Source of the DNA: JAWOLE01 sp035263845
Lineage (GTDB): Bacteria > Acidobacteriota > Thermoanaerobaculia > UBA5066 > Gp7-AA6
Assembly (NCBI GenBank): GCA_035263845.1
Contig: DATFQY010000164.1
Coordinates: 1-64,000 of the forward strand
Length of the DNA stretch: 64,000 nt
Direction of reading: 5' to 3'
How positions within the stretch are numbered: the first letter of the stretch is position 1; every line of letters starts with the position of its first letter. Below are positions 25,875 to 34,971 of the stretch, in pieces. The notes under the pieces were generated by a model that was given only the letters and a program-made list of their open reading frames with translations, searched no databases and had not been told where the DNA came from. The position numbers and the translations under genes are program-made.

Positions 25875-26930
25875 ATGCCGCCTCTCGACCACGGGTCCCT
25901 GCTGGAGAAGCTGAACGAGACCTTCCGGGTCTTCCTCGTCAACCGCTACGCCGATCCGCGGCTGGGGTTCGGAGGCGACCCGGTCCTGCGGGTCCACATC
26001 CCGGACCTCCACTGGATCTCCGCGGACCGGCGCGCGATGTATCCCGACTACCACTTCGACGGGATGCCGCTCTTCCTCGATCTCTTCAAGATCCTCGCTC
26101 GCGCCTCGAACGTCGAGGTCTACCAGTCGGGCGACCGCCTCGACTTCTGGCGGATGGGAGATCCCGGCGAGTCTCCCGACGAGATCTTCCAGAGGATCTT
26201 CGCGGACCAGGACATCTCGCTCATGAACATGGTGCTCTCGGACTCGGGAGCGACGATCGTGCGCGGAAACCACGACGCGCCGCTGGGGGACCTGACCAAT
26301 CCGGCCAACGAGCGGCCCGACCGCTTCTCTCCGCCCAACGGCCGGTTCTTCCTGACGCACGGGAGCATCTGGGACCAGCTGGAGAGGCTCCCGGACCGCC
26401 TGCAGTGGGGCGCGGTGCTCCACGCCGAGCACCACCACGCGGGCACCTACGAGGTCGGGCCGTTCCAGGATGATCCCGAGGTCTCGATCGACCGGCGGCT
26501 GCTGCTGCGCCGGGCGACGCGGGACACGATTCCGATCGTCCTGCCGGACCGCGCCGGCGCCGTTTCCGTCGCCTCCGAGGCGGACGTCGCGGCGGTGCAG
26601 TTCGCGTTCGTTCCGATCTCCCGGTTCGACGACGGCACCTTTTCCGGGCTCGACGATTTCCAGAAGACCAGCGGCATCGTGGAGTTCGGGGGAGCGATCC
26701 GTTCGGAGGCCCGCACCCGAGGGGCCGCCTGCCGGCTCTTTCTCGTCTCGCACACCCACTGGCCGCGGATCCTCGTGGACGAGCATCCTGCGGGAGGTCC
26801 GCTCGTCACCCTGGACGCGGGCGCGTGGATCGAGAACTCCACCATCCAGGGCGAGCCCGCCCAGAAGTCCCACACCCTCGGAGTCCAGTTCGCCGACGAA
26901 GTCCGGGTCTACCAGCTCGACGCGCGCTGA
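25875..26930 (+). CDS. Calcineurin-like metallophosphoesterase
   Basis: This 351-aa protein has the metal-binding series HIPDLHW (DxH), QSGDRLDFW (GD), IVRGNHDA (GNHD), FLTHGS and LVSHTHWPR (GHTH-like). No signal peptide or TM helix is seen, so it is probably cytoplasmic. I chose ATG 25875 because the 62 codons upstream in frame overlap the patatin gene and are Arg/Gly-rich. It follows the patatin gene by 74 bases and may be co-transcribed. Substrate unknown. Confidence 0.8.
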   Translation: MPPLDHGSLLEKLNETFRVFLVNRYADPRLGFGGDPVLRVHIPDLHWISADRRAMYPDYHFDGMPLFLDLFKILARASNVEVYQSGDRLDFWRMGDPGESPDEIFQRIFADQDISLMNMVLSDSGATIVRGNHDAPLGDLTNPANERPDRFSPPNGRFFLTHGSIWDQLERLPDRLQWGAVLHAEHHHAGTYEVGPFQDDPEVSIDRRLLLRRATRDTIPIVLPDRAGAVSVASEADVAAVQFAFVPISRFDDGTFSGLDDFQKTSGIVEFGGAIRSEARTRGAACRLFLVSHTHWPRILVDEHPAGGPLVTLDAGAWIENSTIQGEPAQKSHTLGVQFADEVRVYQLDAR

Positions 26931-26944
26931 CGCCGGCGGGTCCG

Positions 26945-27186
26945 TCACCAGGGAACGTCGCGGCCGCGGTGGTCGAGGAAGCGGGAGGTGTCGGAGGGGG
27001 TCAGGCGGTCGAGGACCTTCAGCATCGCGGCGACGCTCTCGGCGGGCGTCAGGGTCGCGCCCGGGCCGCCCATGTCGGTCCGGACTGCCGCGCCGTGGCG
27101 AGGACCCGGTCTCCGCGGAGCGACAGGGCCTCTGCGAAGGCGAGCCCGATCCCGCGGTTGGCGCCGGTGACGAGCCAGGTCGGCAT
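26945..27186 (-). pseudogene. Short-chain dehydrogenase/reductase gene with its middle deleted
   Basis: The ATG at 27186 opens a typical SDR start: LVTGANRGIGLAFAEAL, then RVLATAR. Around 27085-27092 the text jumps, in another frame, to VRTDMGGPGATLTPAESV...MLKVLDRLTP and ends FLDHRGRDVPW plus TGA at 26945. That is the usual C-terminus of SDRs of this group. The NAG, YxxxK and substrate-loop regions, about 150-170 residues, are missing. The first frame now stops 45 codons in. This is an internal deletion with a frameshift, so no enzyme is made. Confidence 0.8.
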
Positions 27187-27196
27187 GGCTCGGTCT

Positions 27197-27532
27197 TCAG
27201 GCCAGCGCGATGATCCGGGCCGCGATTCCCACGACCCGCCAGAAGACGCGGGCGGCGGTCTCGGCGTCCTTGACCTTGGAAAGGCTCGACTGGAGGGCCT
27301 TGATCGCGTCGTTCAACTCCGCGGCGTGAGCGTCGAGCTCCTTGCGAAGGCCCTTCAATTCGTCCTCCTCCAGCCTCTCGATCATGGAATCGAGGTCCGC
27401 GCGGGCCTTCTGGAACGCCGCCGCGCGCTCCTTGTCCCCGCCGAAGGATTCGAGGATCTCGCCCGCGTGCTTCTCGATCGGAGCACGGACCTTCTCTCGC
27501 AGCAGGTCGAGCATTTCCGACCGGGCGCTCAT
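27197..27532 (-). CDS. Hypothetical helical protein with C-terminal TM helix
   Basis: This 111-aa protein is mostly charged coiled-coil-like helix (EKHAGEILESFGGDKERAAAF, DLDSMIERLEEDELKGLRKEL) and ends in a hydrophobic stretch VFWRVVGIAARIIAL. Its ATG at 27532 overlaps the stop of the upstream lipoprotein gene (ATGA), so the two are translationally coupled and probably act together in the envelope. No family recognised. Confidence 0.7.
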   Translation of the reverse strand: MSARSEMLDLLREKVRAPIEKHAGEILESFGGDKERAAAFQKARADLDSMIERLEEDELKGLRKELDAHAAELNDAIKALQSSLSKVKDAETAARVFWRVVGIAARIIALA

Positions 27533-28410
27533 CGTGTGGCCGCCTTCACGGATTCGGCGAACGCCAGGATCGAGTCCAGGTCGGCCAGGAGCGCGGCGCG
27601 GGCGGGCTCGTCGAACTTTCCTTCGACGAACGCGGCCCAGGCCGAGCGCAGCTTCGAGGCGGCGTCCGAGGCCTCCGAGAGCGCCTCGACCTTGCGCGGT
27701 GAGAGCAGGTACGAGCGGCGCAGCGCGATCCAGGCCCGCTCGTCCGCGATGATCGAGTCCAGGAACGGCCTGGTGATGTCGCGCTCGCTGCCGAGCGTGT
27801 TGATCGAGGCGAGGTCCGTCTGGACCTTGCGGCGCAGGGCGTCGAGCATCGCCTTCTGGAGCCGAAGCTCGCGGTCGATCGCGTCGGCGCGCCGGGTGAG
27901 CTCGCGGGTCAGCGCCTGGCTTCGGACGGCGCGGACGACGAGCTTTCCGCCCTTCGAGAGCGCGTCGGTCTCCGCGGGCGAGAGGAGCTTCGATCCCGAG
28001 AGCGCCTGGCCGGCGGAGTTCAAGGCGTCGGCGACGGAGTCGATCCGGGTTCCCGCCTCCGTGTCCACCGAGTCGTCGGCGAGGTTCCCGAGCGCTTCGA
28101 AGTAGCGGGTCAGCAGGCGTGCGTGCTTGCGCAGCCGCTCCAGCTCCGCGACGAGGTCGGCAGTCCCGGCGTGCTTTTCGAGCAGCGCCCGGCGGTCCTC
28201 CCGCGACAGGCCCTGCGCCTCGGAGAGCAGACGCGCGGAGTCGGCGTCCACGGAGGTCTCCTCGGTCGCGCCGATCAGGGCGTCGGCGGCCTTGCCGTAA
28301 GCCACGCCGGCGGAGGCCAGTCTCTTCGCGTGCGGGATGGTCGCGGTCGTCGAGGCGCACGCGGCGGAGAGGCAGAGAGCTAGCGCCGCGCCGAGGGGAA
28401 GGAATTTCAT
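27529..28410 (-). CDS. Predicted lipoprotein, helical
   Basis: This 293-aa protein starts with a lipoprotein signal (LALCLSAAC, lipobox Cys near residue 18). The rest is long, charged helix with few aromatics (VAELERLRKHARLLTRYFEAL, ALTRELTRRADAIDRELRLQKAML). It should be anchored in a membrane leaflet facing the periplasm. No family recognised. It leads a two-gene operon with the 111-aa protein. Confidence 0.75.
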   Translation of the reverse strand: MKFLPLGAALALCLSAACASTTATIPHAKRLASAGVAYGKAADALIGATEETSVDADSARLLSEAQGLSREDRRALLEKHAGTADLVAELERLRKHARLLTRYFEALGNLADDSVDTEAGTRIDSVADALNSAGQALSGSKLLSPAETDALSKGGKLVVRAVRSQALTRELTRRADAIDRELRLQKAMLDALRRKVQTDLASINTLGSERDITRPFLDSIIADERAWIALRRSYLLSPRKVEALSEASDAASKLRSAWAAFVEGKFDEPARAALLADLDSILAFAESVKAATR

Positions 28411-28454
28411 TTCCCGGCGAGTTTAACGCCGGGAGAGCGGCCCCTCACCCCGGG

Positions 28455-30512
28455 CTACCAGACCTCGCAGCGAGTCTCCTTCGGCCTCACCATCGAGGAG
28501 CCGGCTTTGCAGCCGAAGGCCTTCTGGAACTCCGGCAGGTTCGACACGGGGCCGATGACGCGGTACTTCGCGATCGGGTGCGGGTCGCCCTGGATCATCG
28601 TCCGCATCGTCTCGGGCCGGATGGCGTCGCCGCGGAACTGCCCCCACGCGATGAAGAACTGCTGGTCGGGAGTGAAGCCGTCCTGGTCCGGAAGGGGAGG
28701 CTTGCCCCGCCGCGAGATCTGGAAAGCCCGGTAGGCGATCTTCGCCCCGGCGAGGTCGCCGATCGCCTCGCCGAGCACGAGCTTGCCGTTGTGGTGGAGG
28801 CCGGGCTCGACGAAGTAGCTCTCGAACTGGTTGACGACGCAGGCGCCCTTCTCCTGGAACTTCTTCAGGTCCTCGGCGGTCCACCAGTTGTTCAGGCGGC
28901 CCTGCGCGTCGTACTGCGCGCCCTGGTCGTCGAAGCCGTGGGAGATCTCGTGGCCGATGACGACCCCGATCGCGCCGTAGTTGACGGCGTCGGTCGAGTC
29001 CATGCTGAAAGCAGGTGGCTGGAGGATTCCGGCCGGGAAGACGATCTCGTTCAAGAGCGGGTTGTAGTAGGCATCGGAGGTCGGCGGCGTCATGCCCCAG
29101 CGCCCGCGGTCCACGGGCTTGCCGATCGTCGAGAGGTTGTCGGAGACGTTGAACTTCCGCCCGGCCACGACGTCGTCCCAATACGAGTCGCGCGTGATGA
29201 CGACCTTGCTGTAGTCCTTCCACTTGTCCGGGTACCCGATCTTGGGGTTGAAGGTCGAGAGCTTCTCGAGCGCTTTCGCCTTGGTCTCGGGGCTCATCCA
29301 GTCGAGCCCGTCGATCGTTTCCTTCATGGCCAGCCGCAGGTTGGAAACGAGCTCCACCATGCGCGCCTTCGCCTCGGGCGGGAAGTACTTCGAGACGTAC
29401 TTGCGTCCCAGCGCCTCGCCGAGCCCCCGGTCGGCCGCCTCCGCGCACCGCTTCCAGCGAGGCTTCATCTCCTTGGCGCCGGAGAGGAACGCGCCGTTGA
29501 AGGCGAAGTCCTCCTTCACGAAGTCCTCGGAGAGCGAGGGCCCGGCGGCGTCGAGGACGTGCCAGCGCAGATACGTTTTCCAGTCCGCGAGCGGCGTCGT
29601 CGTCAGCTGCCGGTTGAACTCCGCAAGGAACTTCGGCTCGGCCACATTGACGTCGGCGGGGAGGACGTCGGCCTCGGCGCCGCGGGCGTCCCTGGAAAGC
29701 CGCAGCCGGTGGTAGTAGGCGCTCCAGTTGAAGTCCGGCGTCATCTTCTGGAGGTCCGAAAAGGAGGTCTTGTGGTCGGTCTCGCGGGGATTGCGCAGTG
29801 CGACGTTGTCGAGCGAGTTCTCGGCGAGCTGCGTCTCCATGCGCATCACCGTGGCCGCCCCGGCCTTCGCCCTCTCGTCGGAGTCTCCGGCGAGCCTGAA
29901 GATCGCGGCGACGTGGGCCAGGTACTTCTCCCGCGCCTCGACGAAGCGCGGCTCCTTCTTGACGTAGTAGTCGCGGTCGGGCATGCCGAGGCCGCTCGCG
30001 AAGATCTGCGCGATGACCTGGGTCGGGTCGTGGTTGTCGGAGTTTCCGATGAGGGCGAAGGGGACCCGGATCCCGACCGCGTGCAGGTTGGAGATCACCA
30101 GCCGGATCTCGGCGCTGTTTTTCATCGCGTCGATCTCAGTGAGCATCGGCTGGACCGGCTTGACGCCGAGGCCGTTGATCCGCGACTCGTCCATGCAGGC
30201 GGCGTAGAAGTCTCCGACCAGCTGTTCGACGCTCCCTTTGGGGGCGTCCTTGACGGCGGCGGCCTCTTCGAGGATGCCCTTCAGCCGGTCCTTGTTCTCC
30301 TCGCCCGCCTTCCACCGCCGGCTCCATCTGCCCATCGAGGCGGGGATCGGGTTGGCCGCCCGCCAGGCCCCGTTGGCGTACTCGAAGAAGTCCGTGCAGG
30401 GGTCCGCCGACTTGTCGATGTCGGCGATCTCGATCCCCCTCTGCGGCGAGCCCGGCGACATCGCGACGGCGAGGAGCGCGGCGAGCCAGGTCAGGTTCTT
30501 TGCCAGGCGCAT
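28455..30512 (-). CDS. M13-family metallopeptidase (neprilysin/PepO type)
   Basis: This 685-aa protein has the M13 layout. A signal peptide comes first (about 1-23), then a large helical N-terminal domain, then the zinc site VIGHEISHGFDDQGAQYD near residue 518. The third ligand region is GEAIGDLAG (ExxxD), with the substrate-binding NAYYNP-like DAYYNPLLNEIVFPAGILQPP upstream. Length matches the family. It should be a periplasmic or secreted zinc oligopeptidase. It is divergent from the M48 gene with 60 bases between the starts. Confidence 0.92.
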   Translation of the reverse strand: MRLAKNLTWLAALLAVAMSPGSPQRGIEIADIDKSADPCTDFFEYANGAWRAANPIPASMGRWSRRWKAGEENKDRLKGILEEAAAVKDAPKGSVEQLVGDFYAACMDESRINGLGVKPVQPMLTEIDAMKNSAEIRLVISNLHAVGIRVPFALIGNSDNHDPTQVIAQIFASGLGMPDRDYYVKKEPRFVEAREKYLAHVAAIFRLAGDSDERAKAGAATVMRMETQLAENSLDNVALRNPRETDHKTSFSDLQKMTPDFNWSAYYHRLRLSRDARGAEADVLPADVNVAEPKFLAEFNRQLTTTPLADWKTYLRWHVLDAAGPSLSEDFVKEDFAFNGAFLSGAKEMKPRWKRCAEAADRGLGEALGRKYVSKYFPPEAKARMVELVSNLRLAMKETIDGLDWMSPETKAKALEKLSTFNPKIGYPDKWKDYSKVVITRDSYWDDVVAGRKFNVSDNLSTIGKPVDRGRWGMTPPTSDAYYNPLLNEIVFPAGILQPPAFSMDSTDAVNYGAIGVVIGHEISHGFDDQGAQYDAQGRLNNWWTAEDLKKFQEKGACVVNQFESYFVEPGLHHNGKLVLGEAIGDLAGAKIAYRAFQISRRGKPPLPDQDGFTPDQQFFIAWGQFRGDAIRPETMRTMIQGDPHPIAKYRVIGPVSNLPEFQKAFGCKAGSSMVRPKETRCEVW

Positions 30513-30572
30513 GGTTCTCCCTTCGGTATCCAGCGACAGTTCTACGTTCCGGGCGCGATAAGGTTAGCGGAG

Positions 30573-31826
30573 GTGGCGCCGATCCTTCGCTGGTGTGTCC
30601 TTTTCCTCCTGGCCGCGGCCGCGCTCTGTCCCGGAGACGCCGCCGCGACGCAGCAGACTTTCGATCCCGAGATCGCGGCGCGAGCCTACCTGGCGAGCGT
30701 GCCGTCCGACAAAAAAGCCCGTTCGGACGCCTATTTCGAGGGGTGGTACTGGCTCGAACTCTGGGGATTCCTCTACGGGCTCGGGGCCGCGTGGCTCTTG
30801 CTGACCCGTCGGTGGTCGGCGCGGATGCGCGACCTCGCGGAGCGGGTGACGAAGCGGCCGGCGGTGCAGACGTACGTCTACTGGCTCCAGTTTCTGCCGG
30901 CGGCGGCGATCCTTCTGTTTCCGCTGACCGTCTACGAGGGATTCTTTCGGGAGCACCAGTACGGGCTGGCGACGCAGACCTTCTGGCCGTGGATGGGGGA
31001 CCGGGTCAAGGAGCTCGCGGTGTCGCTCGTCCTGGGCGGTCTCTCCGTCGTCGCCCTGTACGCGGTCGTTCGGCGGGCGCCGCGGATGTGGTGGATCCGG
31101 GGAGCGCTCACGGCCACCGCGCTCTGGGCTTTCACCGTCCTCATCGCGCCCGTCGTCGTCTTCCCGCTCTTCAACCGATACACGCGGCTGACGGACGAAT
31201 CGGTGCGCGGGCCGATCCTGTCGCTCGCTCGGGCCAACGGGATCCCGGCAAACGACGTTTACGTCTCGGACGCGTCGCGCCAGACGACCCGTGTGTCGGC
31301 CAACGTCAGCGGCCTCTTCGGGACGCTCCGGATCACGCTGAACGACAACCTGTTGAAGCGCTGCTCGCTCCCGGAGATCGAGTCGGTCATGGGGCACGAG
31401 ATGGGGCACTACGTCCTGAACCACCTCGTCAAGGGGGTCGTCTTCGCAGGGATCCTGATCGTCGTCGGATTCGCCTTCCTGCGGTTCGCCTTCGACGCGA
31501 TGACTCGCCGCTTCGGGGCCCGGTGGGGCGTGCGCGGTCCGGCCGATCCCGCGGGGATGCCCCTCTTCGCGGTCCTGATCTCGGTGTACCTCTTCGTCCT
31601 GACGCCGGTGACGAACACGCTGACTCGGACCCAGGAGGCGGAGGCGGACATTTTCGGGTTGAACGCGAGCGCGCAGCCGGAGGGTTTCGCCGAAGTGACG
31701 CTGAAGCTGGGGGAGTACCGCAAGCTCGAGCCGTCCCCGCTGGAGGAGTTCCTTTTCTACGACCACCCGAGCGGGCGGTCCCGGATCCTCATGGCGATGC
31801 GGTGGAAGGCCGAGCACGTCAACTAA
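30573..31826 (+). CDS. M48-family (Ste24-like) membrane zinc peptidase
   Basis: This 417-aa protein has an N-terminal hydrophobic stretch, several TM helices (about 50-72, 105-125, 150-170, 190-212) and the zinc motif VMGHEMGHYVLNHL near residue 272. Two more helices follow, then TQEAEADIFGLN with the third Glu ligand. DHPSGRSRI near the C-terminus is typical of CAAX prenyl protease 1/Ste24 relatives. It probably does membrane-protein quality control. The GTG 30573 start is tentative; the reading frame is open far upstream only as antisense of the M13 gene. Confidence 0.85.
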   Translation: MAPILRWCVLFLLAAAALCPGDAAATQQTFDPEIAARAYLASVPSDKKARSDAYFEGWYWLELWGFLYGLGAAWLLLTRRWSARMRDLAERVTKRPAVQTYVYWLQFLPAAAILLFPLTVYEGFFREHQYGLATQTFWPWMGDRVKELAVSLVLGGLSVVALYAVVRRAPRMWWIRGALTATALWAFTVLIAPVVVFPLFNRYTRLTDESVRGPILSLARANGIPANDVYVSDASRQTTRVSANVSGLFGTLRITLNDNLLKRCSLPEIESVMGHEMGHYVLNHLVKGVVFAGILIVVGFAFLRFAFDAMTRRFGARWGVRGPADPAGMPLFAVLISVYLFVLTPVTNTLTRTQEAEADIFGLNASAQPEGFAEVTLKLGEYRKLEPSPLEEFLFYDHPSGRSRILMAMRWKAEHVN

Positions 31827-31865
31827 GTGATGCCAACCCATTGAATCGGCGTCGCTTGGAGGGCC

Positions 31866-31906
31866 TTGACATGTCTTAGCAAATTGCAATAGAAATATTG
31901 CGATTT
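31866..31906 (+). promoter_or_regulatory. Promoter with overlapping palindromic operator upstream of the XRE gene
   Basis: A perfect -35 TTGACA (31866-31871) is followed 18 bases later by TAGAAA (31890-31895) as a likely -10. The -10 sits in the centre of a near-perfect palindrome, AAATtGCAATA gaaa TATTGCgATTT (31881-31906), with 11-base arms and one mismatch. The AT-rich block stands out in GC-rich surroundings. The repressor-type gene starts at 31910, so autoregulation is the natural reading. Confidence 0.65.
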
Positions 31907-31909
31907 GTT

Positions 31910-32422
31910 ATGACGCTGGGAGAAAAGCTCCGCTACCTCCGGTTGGTGGAAGGGACGCTTCGCGGGCTCGACCGGGAGATGAGCCAGGCCGAAGTGGCGC
32001 GCTCCATCCGCGGCGAGATCAGCGAATCCATCAGCCAGGGCTACCTCTCGCAGATCGAAAGCGGCGCGCGCCCGCACATGACCAACAAGACCCGGTCGAT
32101 GCTCGCGCGCTTCTTCAAGGTCCACCCCGGCTTCCTCGTGGACGATCCGGAGGGCTTCCAGACCGAGCTCGCCTCGCCCCTTGCCGTCAGCGAGGACAAG
32201 CTCGACCTCTGGCTCGTCTCCGGTGCGGAGCGTTTCCGCCGCGACAAGGACGTCAGCCTGGCGCTCCTCGCGCTCGCCAAGCACCCGAACTCGCGCCGCT
32301 GCCTCGTCCTCATGCGCGAGATCCTGGAGACGCCCAACCTCGTCGAGAGGCTCCTCCAGGTGCTGCGGCCGGAATCGCTCGCGATCCCGGCGCGTCGGCG
32401 GCGGCAAAGGAGGCACTCGTGA
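31910..32422 (+). CDS. XRE-family transcriptional regulator
   Basis: This 170-aa protein has an N-terminal helix-turn-helix (about 3-65) with an insertion: LGEKLRYLRL...MSQAEVARSIRGEI...SQGYLSQIESGARPHMTNKTRSMLARFF. The remaining 100 residues are helical and end in an Arg-rich tail. Start ATG 31910 fits better than TTG 31898, which lies in the operator. It overlaps the next gene by four bases (GTGA). It most likely represses the downstream membrane-stress operon and itself through the palindrome. Confidence 0.85.
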   Translation: MTLGEKLRYLRLVEGTLRGLDREMSQAEVARSIRGEISESISQGYLSQIESGARPHMTNKTRSMLARFFKVHPGFLVDDPEGFQTELASPLAVSEDKLDLWLVSGAERFRRDKDVSLALLALAKHPNSRRCLVLMREILETPNLVERLLQVLRPESLAIPARRRRQRRHS

Positions 32423-33039
32423 GCTGGGAAAGCTTCTACCTCGTCTGCTTCGTGCTGGGCTTCTGCCTGAGCGTGCTCGCGCTCGTCGGCGGCACCTTCC
32501 ACCTGCCGGTCGGGCATGACGCGCACGGGTGGCACTTCGGGACTCATGGAAGCACGGCTGACTTCGGCCACGGCGGGGCCGGGCCCGCAACCGGCCACGG
32601 GGCCGGCATCTCGCCCTTCAACTTCGCGACGCTGATGGCCTTCCTCGCGTGGTTCGGAGGGATGGGCTACCTGCTGACGGGGCGGGGCCACCTGGGTGAG
32701 CTCGTGGTCCTGGGCTTCTCGCTCCTGGCAGGGATCGCGGGCTCGGCGGTGGTCTTCGTGTTCCTGACGAAGGTCTTGCTCAAGCACGAGCAATTCCTCG
32801 AGTCTGCCGACTTCGAGATGACCGGCGTGCTCGGCAGGGTCACCGTCGGGATCCGCGAAGGGGGAACGGGGGAGATCGTCTACTCGCAGGCGGGAACGCG
32901 CCGGAGTGCCGGCGCGCGCAGCGAGAGCGGAGCGGCGATCGCTCGCGGCACCGAGGTCGTCGTCACGAAATACGAAAAGGGAATCGCGTTCGTCCGCCCG
33001 TGGGAGGAGCTGGCGGGCGAAACGGCGGGGCGGCACTGA
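32419..33039 (+). CDS. NfeD-like membrane protein with OB-fold
   Basis: This 206-aa protein has three TM helices (about 5-25, 72-92, 96-118), a His/Gly-rich loop at 29-62 and a C-terminal beta-barrel domain. The barrel (about 135-200) includes GVLGRVTVGIREGGTGEIVYS and GTEVVVTKYEKGIAFVRPWEEL, typical of NfeD/YqiJ proteins that pair with flotillins. AAAGGAGG sits five bases before the GTG, which overlaps the regulator's stop. The partner is expected to be the flotillin two genes downstream. Confidence 0.8.
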   Translation: MSWESFYLVCFVLGFCLSVLALVGGTFHLPVGHDAHGWHFGTHGSTADFGHGGAGPATGHGAGISPFNFATLMAFLAWFGGMGYLLTGRGHLGELVVLGFSLLAGIAGSAVVFVFLTKVLLKHEQFLESADFEMTGVLGRVTVGIREGGTGEIVYSQAGTRRSAGARSESGAAIARGTEVVVTKYEKGIAFVRPWEELAGETAGRH

Positions 33040-33058
33040 AGCGGTGAAGGAGGACACG

Positions 33059-33502
33059 ATGAGGAAGATCCTGTGGGCGCTCGCGGCGGCCGGAATCTGC
33101 CTGCTCGTCGCGGCGGCGTTGCTCGGCGACGAGCCGCCCACGAAAGCCGAGAAAGCGCAGATGAAGGCGGGAGAAGAGGCCGCGCTGGCCTGGCTCGCCC
33201 TCGTGGACTCCGGCGATTACGCCCGCAGCTGGAAGGAGTCCGCCGAGCTCTTCAAGAAAGAGGTCACGCAGGAGGAGTGGGAGAAGTCCGCGAAGGCCGC
33301 CCGGGAGACGTTCGGCAAGCTCCTGTCCCGCGCGCTCAAGGCGGGGGAGTACGGCCGGGCGACTCCGGGGGACCCGCGCGGCGAATACCTGATCCTCGTC
33401 TACGACAGCTCCTTCGAGAAGAGGAAGACGGCCGCCGAGACGGTCGTGCCCGTCAAGGAGAAGGACGGGGTCTGGAGGGTGGCGGGGTACGCAACGAAGT
33501 AG
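33059..33502 (+). CDS. DUF4019-like secreted or lipid-bilayer-anchored protein
   Basis: This 147-aa protein has a signal peptide (about 1-22) and a helical then beta domain matching the DUF4019 pattern. AALAWLALVDSGDYARSWKESAELFK, a Glu/Lys-rich middle and YLILVYDSSFEKRKTAAETV...DGVWRVAGY show this. AAGGAGG lies five bases before ATG 33059. It lies between the NfeD-like and flotillin genes. Function of the family is unknown. Confidence 0.7.
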   Translation: MRKILWALAAAGICLLVAAALLGDEPPTKAEKAQMKAGEEAALAWLALVDSGDYARSWKESAELFKKEVTQEEWEKSAKAARETFGKLLSRALKAGEYGRATPGDPRGEYLILVYDSSFEKRKTAAETVVPVKEKDGVWRVAGYATK

Positions 33503-33536
33503 CCGCGGCGCGAGCCGCGGACCAAGGAGGTCTCTT

Positions 33537-34961
33537 ATGTTCGGGATCGCGATGGGAACCTGGATCATCCTGGGTCTGATGGTTCTGACGCTTCTGTTCA
33601 TCCTGGTCATGCTGGCCAAGATGTTTCGCAAGGCCGGCCCCAACGAGGCGCTCGTGGTGTACGGCTTCCGGGGCACGCGGGTCGTCAAGGGGCACGGCAC
33701 GATCATCTTTCCGATGGTCGAGAGCTGCCGCGAGCTCTCGCTCGAGCTGATGTCCTTCGACGTCGCTCCGCAGCAGGACCTCTACACCAAGCAGGGCGTC
33801 GCGGTGACGGTCGAGGCGGTCGCGCAGATCAAGGTCAAGTCCGACCGGGAGTCCATCGAAACGGCCGCGGAGCAGTTCCTGACCAAGACGCCGCCTCAGC
33901 GCGAGGGCCTGATCCGGCTCGTCATGGAGGGCCACCTGCGCGGGATCATCGGCCAGCTCACCGTCGAGGAGATTGTCAAGCAGCCGGAGATGGTGGCCGA
34001 CCGGATGCGGTCGACCTGCGCCGACGACATGAACAAGATGGGTCTCGAGGTCGTCTCCTTCACGATCAAGGAGGTTCGCGACAAGAACGAGTACATCACC
34101 AACATGGGGCGGCCCGACGTGGCGCGGATCAAGAGGGACGCCGACGTCGCCGCGGCCGAGGCCGAGCGCGACACGGCGATCAAGCGCGCCCTCGCCCAGC
34201 GGGAGGCCGCGATCGCGAAGGCCCAGGCGGACCAGGAGCGGGTGCTCGCCGAGACGCTGTCCATGGCCAAGCAGGCCGAGGCCCAGCGGGACATGGAGGT
34301 CAAGAAGGCCGCGTACAACGAGGCGGTCAAGAAGCAGCAGGCGCAGGCGGACAAGGCCTACGAGATCCAGACCAACGTCATGCAGCAGCAGGTCGTGGCC
34401 GAGGCCGTGCGCGTCCAGCAGGTCGAGAAGCAGGAACAGATCAAGGTCCAGGAGGCCGAGATCCAGCGCCGCGAGAAGGAGCTGATCGCGACCGTCCTGA
34501 AGCAGGCCGAGATCGAGAAGCAGCGGATCGAGACCCTCGCCGGGGCCGAGAGACAGCGGCTCACGCTCGAGGCCGAGGGCCGGGGGGCGGCGGTCCGCGC
34601 GGAAGGAGAGGCCACGGCCGAGATCATCTTCAAGAAGGGGGAGGCCGAGGCGAAGGCGATGAACGTCAAGGCCGAGGCGTACCAGGAGTGGAACCAGGCG
34701 GCCGTGGTGGACCGGCTGATCGGCGGCCTGCCGGAGGTGGTCCGCGCGATGGCCGAGCCGCTGTCGAAGGTGGACAAGATCACGATCGTCTCGACGGGCA
34801 ACGGCGACTCCGCGGGGGCCAACAAGATCACCGGCGACATGGCGAAGATGGCCGCGCAGGTGCCGGCCCTCTTCGAGGCCCTCTCGGGAATGCGGATCTC
34901 CGACCTCTTCTCCAAGGTCAAGGAGATCGGCGAGCAGAACAAGGCAATCGACGTGAAGTGA
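33537..34961 (+). CDS. Flotillin-like SPFH protein
   Basis: This 474-aa protein has one N-terminal TM helix (about 8-28), an SPFH/band-7 domain (about 30-200: VVYGFRGTRVVKGHGTIIFPM, DLYTKQGVAVTVEAVAQIKV) and a long Ala/Glu/Lys/Gln coiled coil (about 205-390). The C-terminal oligomerisation segment ends SGMRISDLFSKVKEIG. Flotillins organise membrane microdomains. Its NfeD-like partner and PspA are in the same operon. AAGGAGG precedes the ATG by about seven bases. Confidence 0.92.
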   Translation: MFGIAMGTWIILGLMVLTLLFILVMLAKMFRKAGPNEALVVYGFRGTRVVKGHGTIIFPMVESCRELSLELMSFDVAPQQDLYTKQGVAVTVEAVAQIKVKSDRESIETAAEQFLTKTPPQREGLIRLVMEGHLRGIIGQLTVEEIVKQPEMVADRMRSTCADDMNKMGLEVVSFTIKEVRDKNEYITNMGRPDVARIKRDADVAAAEAERDTAIKRALAQREAAIAKAQADQERVLAETLSMAKQAEAQRDMEVKKAAYNEAVKKQQAQADKAYEIQTNVMQQQVVAEAVRVQQVEKQEQIKVQEAEIQRREKELIATVLKQAEIEKQRIETLAGAERQRLTLEAEGRGAAVRAEGEATAEIIFKKGEAEAKAMNVKAEAYQEWNQAAVVDRLIGGLPEVVRAMAEPLSKVDKITIVSTGNGDSAGANKITGDMAKMAAQVPALFEALSGMRISDLFSKVKEIGEQNKAIDVK

Positions 34962-34971
34962 TACGGAGGAA

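Noticed and set aside
28119..30572. Long plus-strand extension upstream of the M48 peptidase
   Set aside because: It is antisense to the M13 peptidase and lipoprotein genes; the peptidase starts near 30573.
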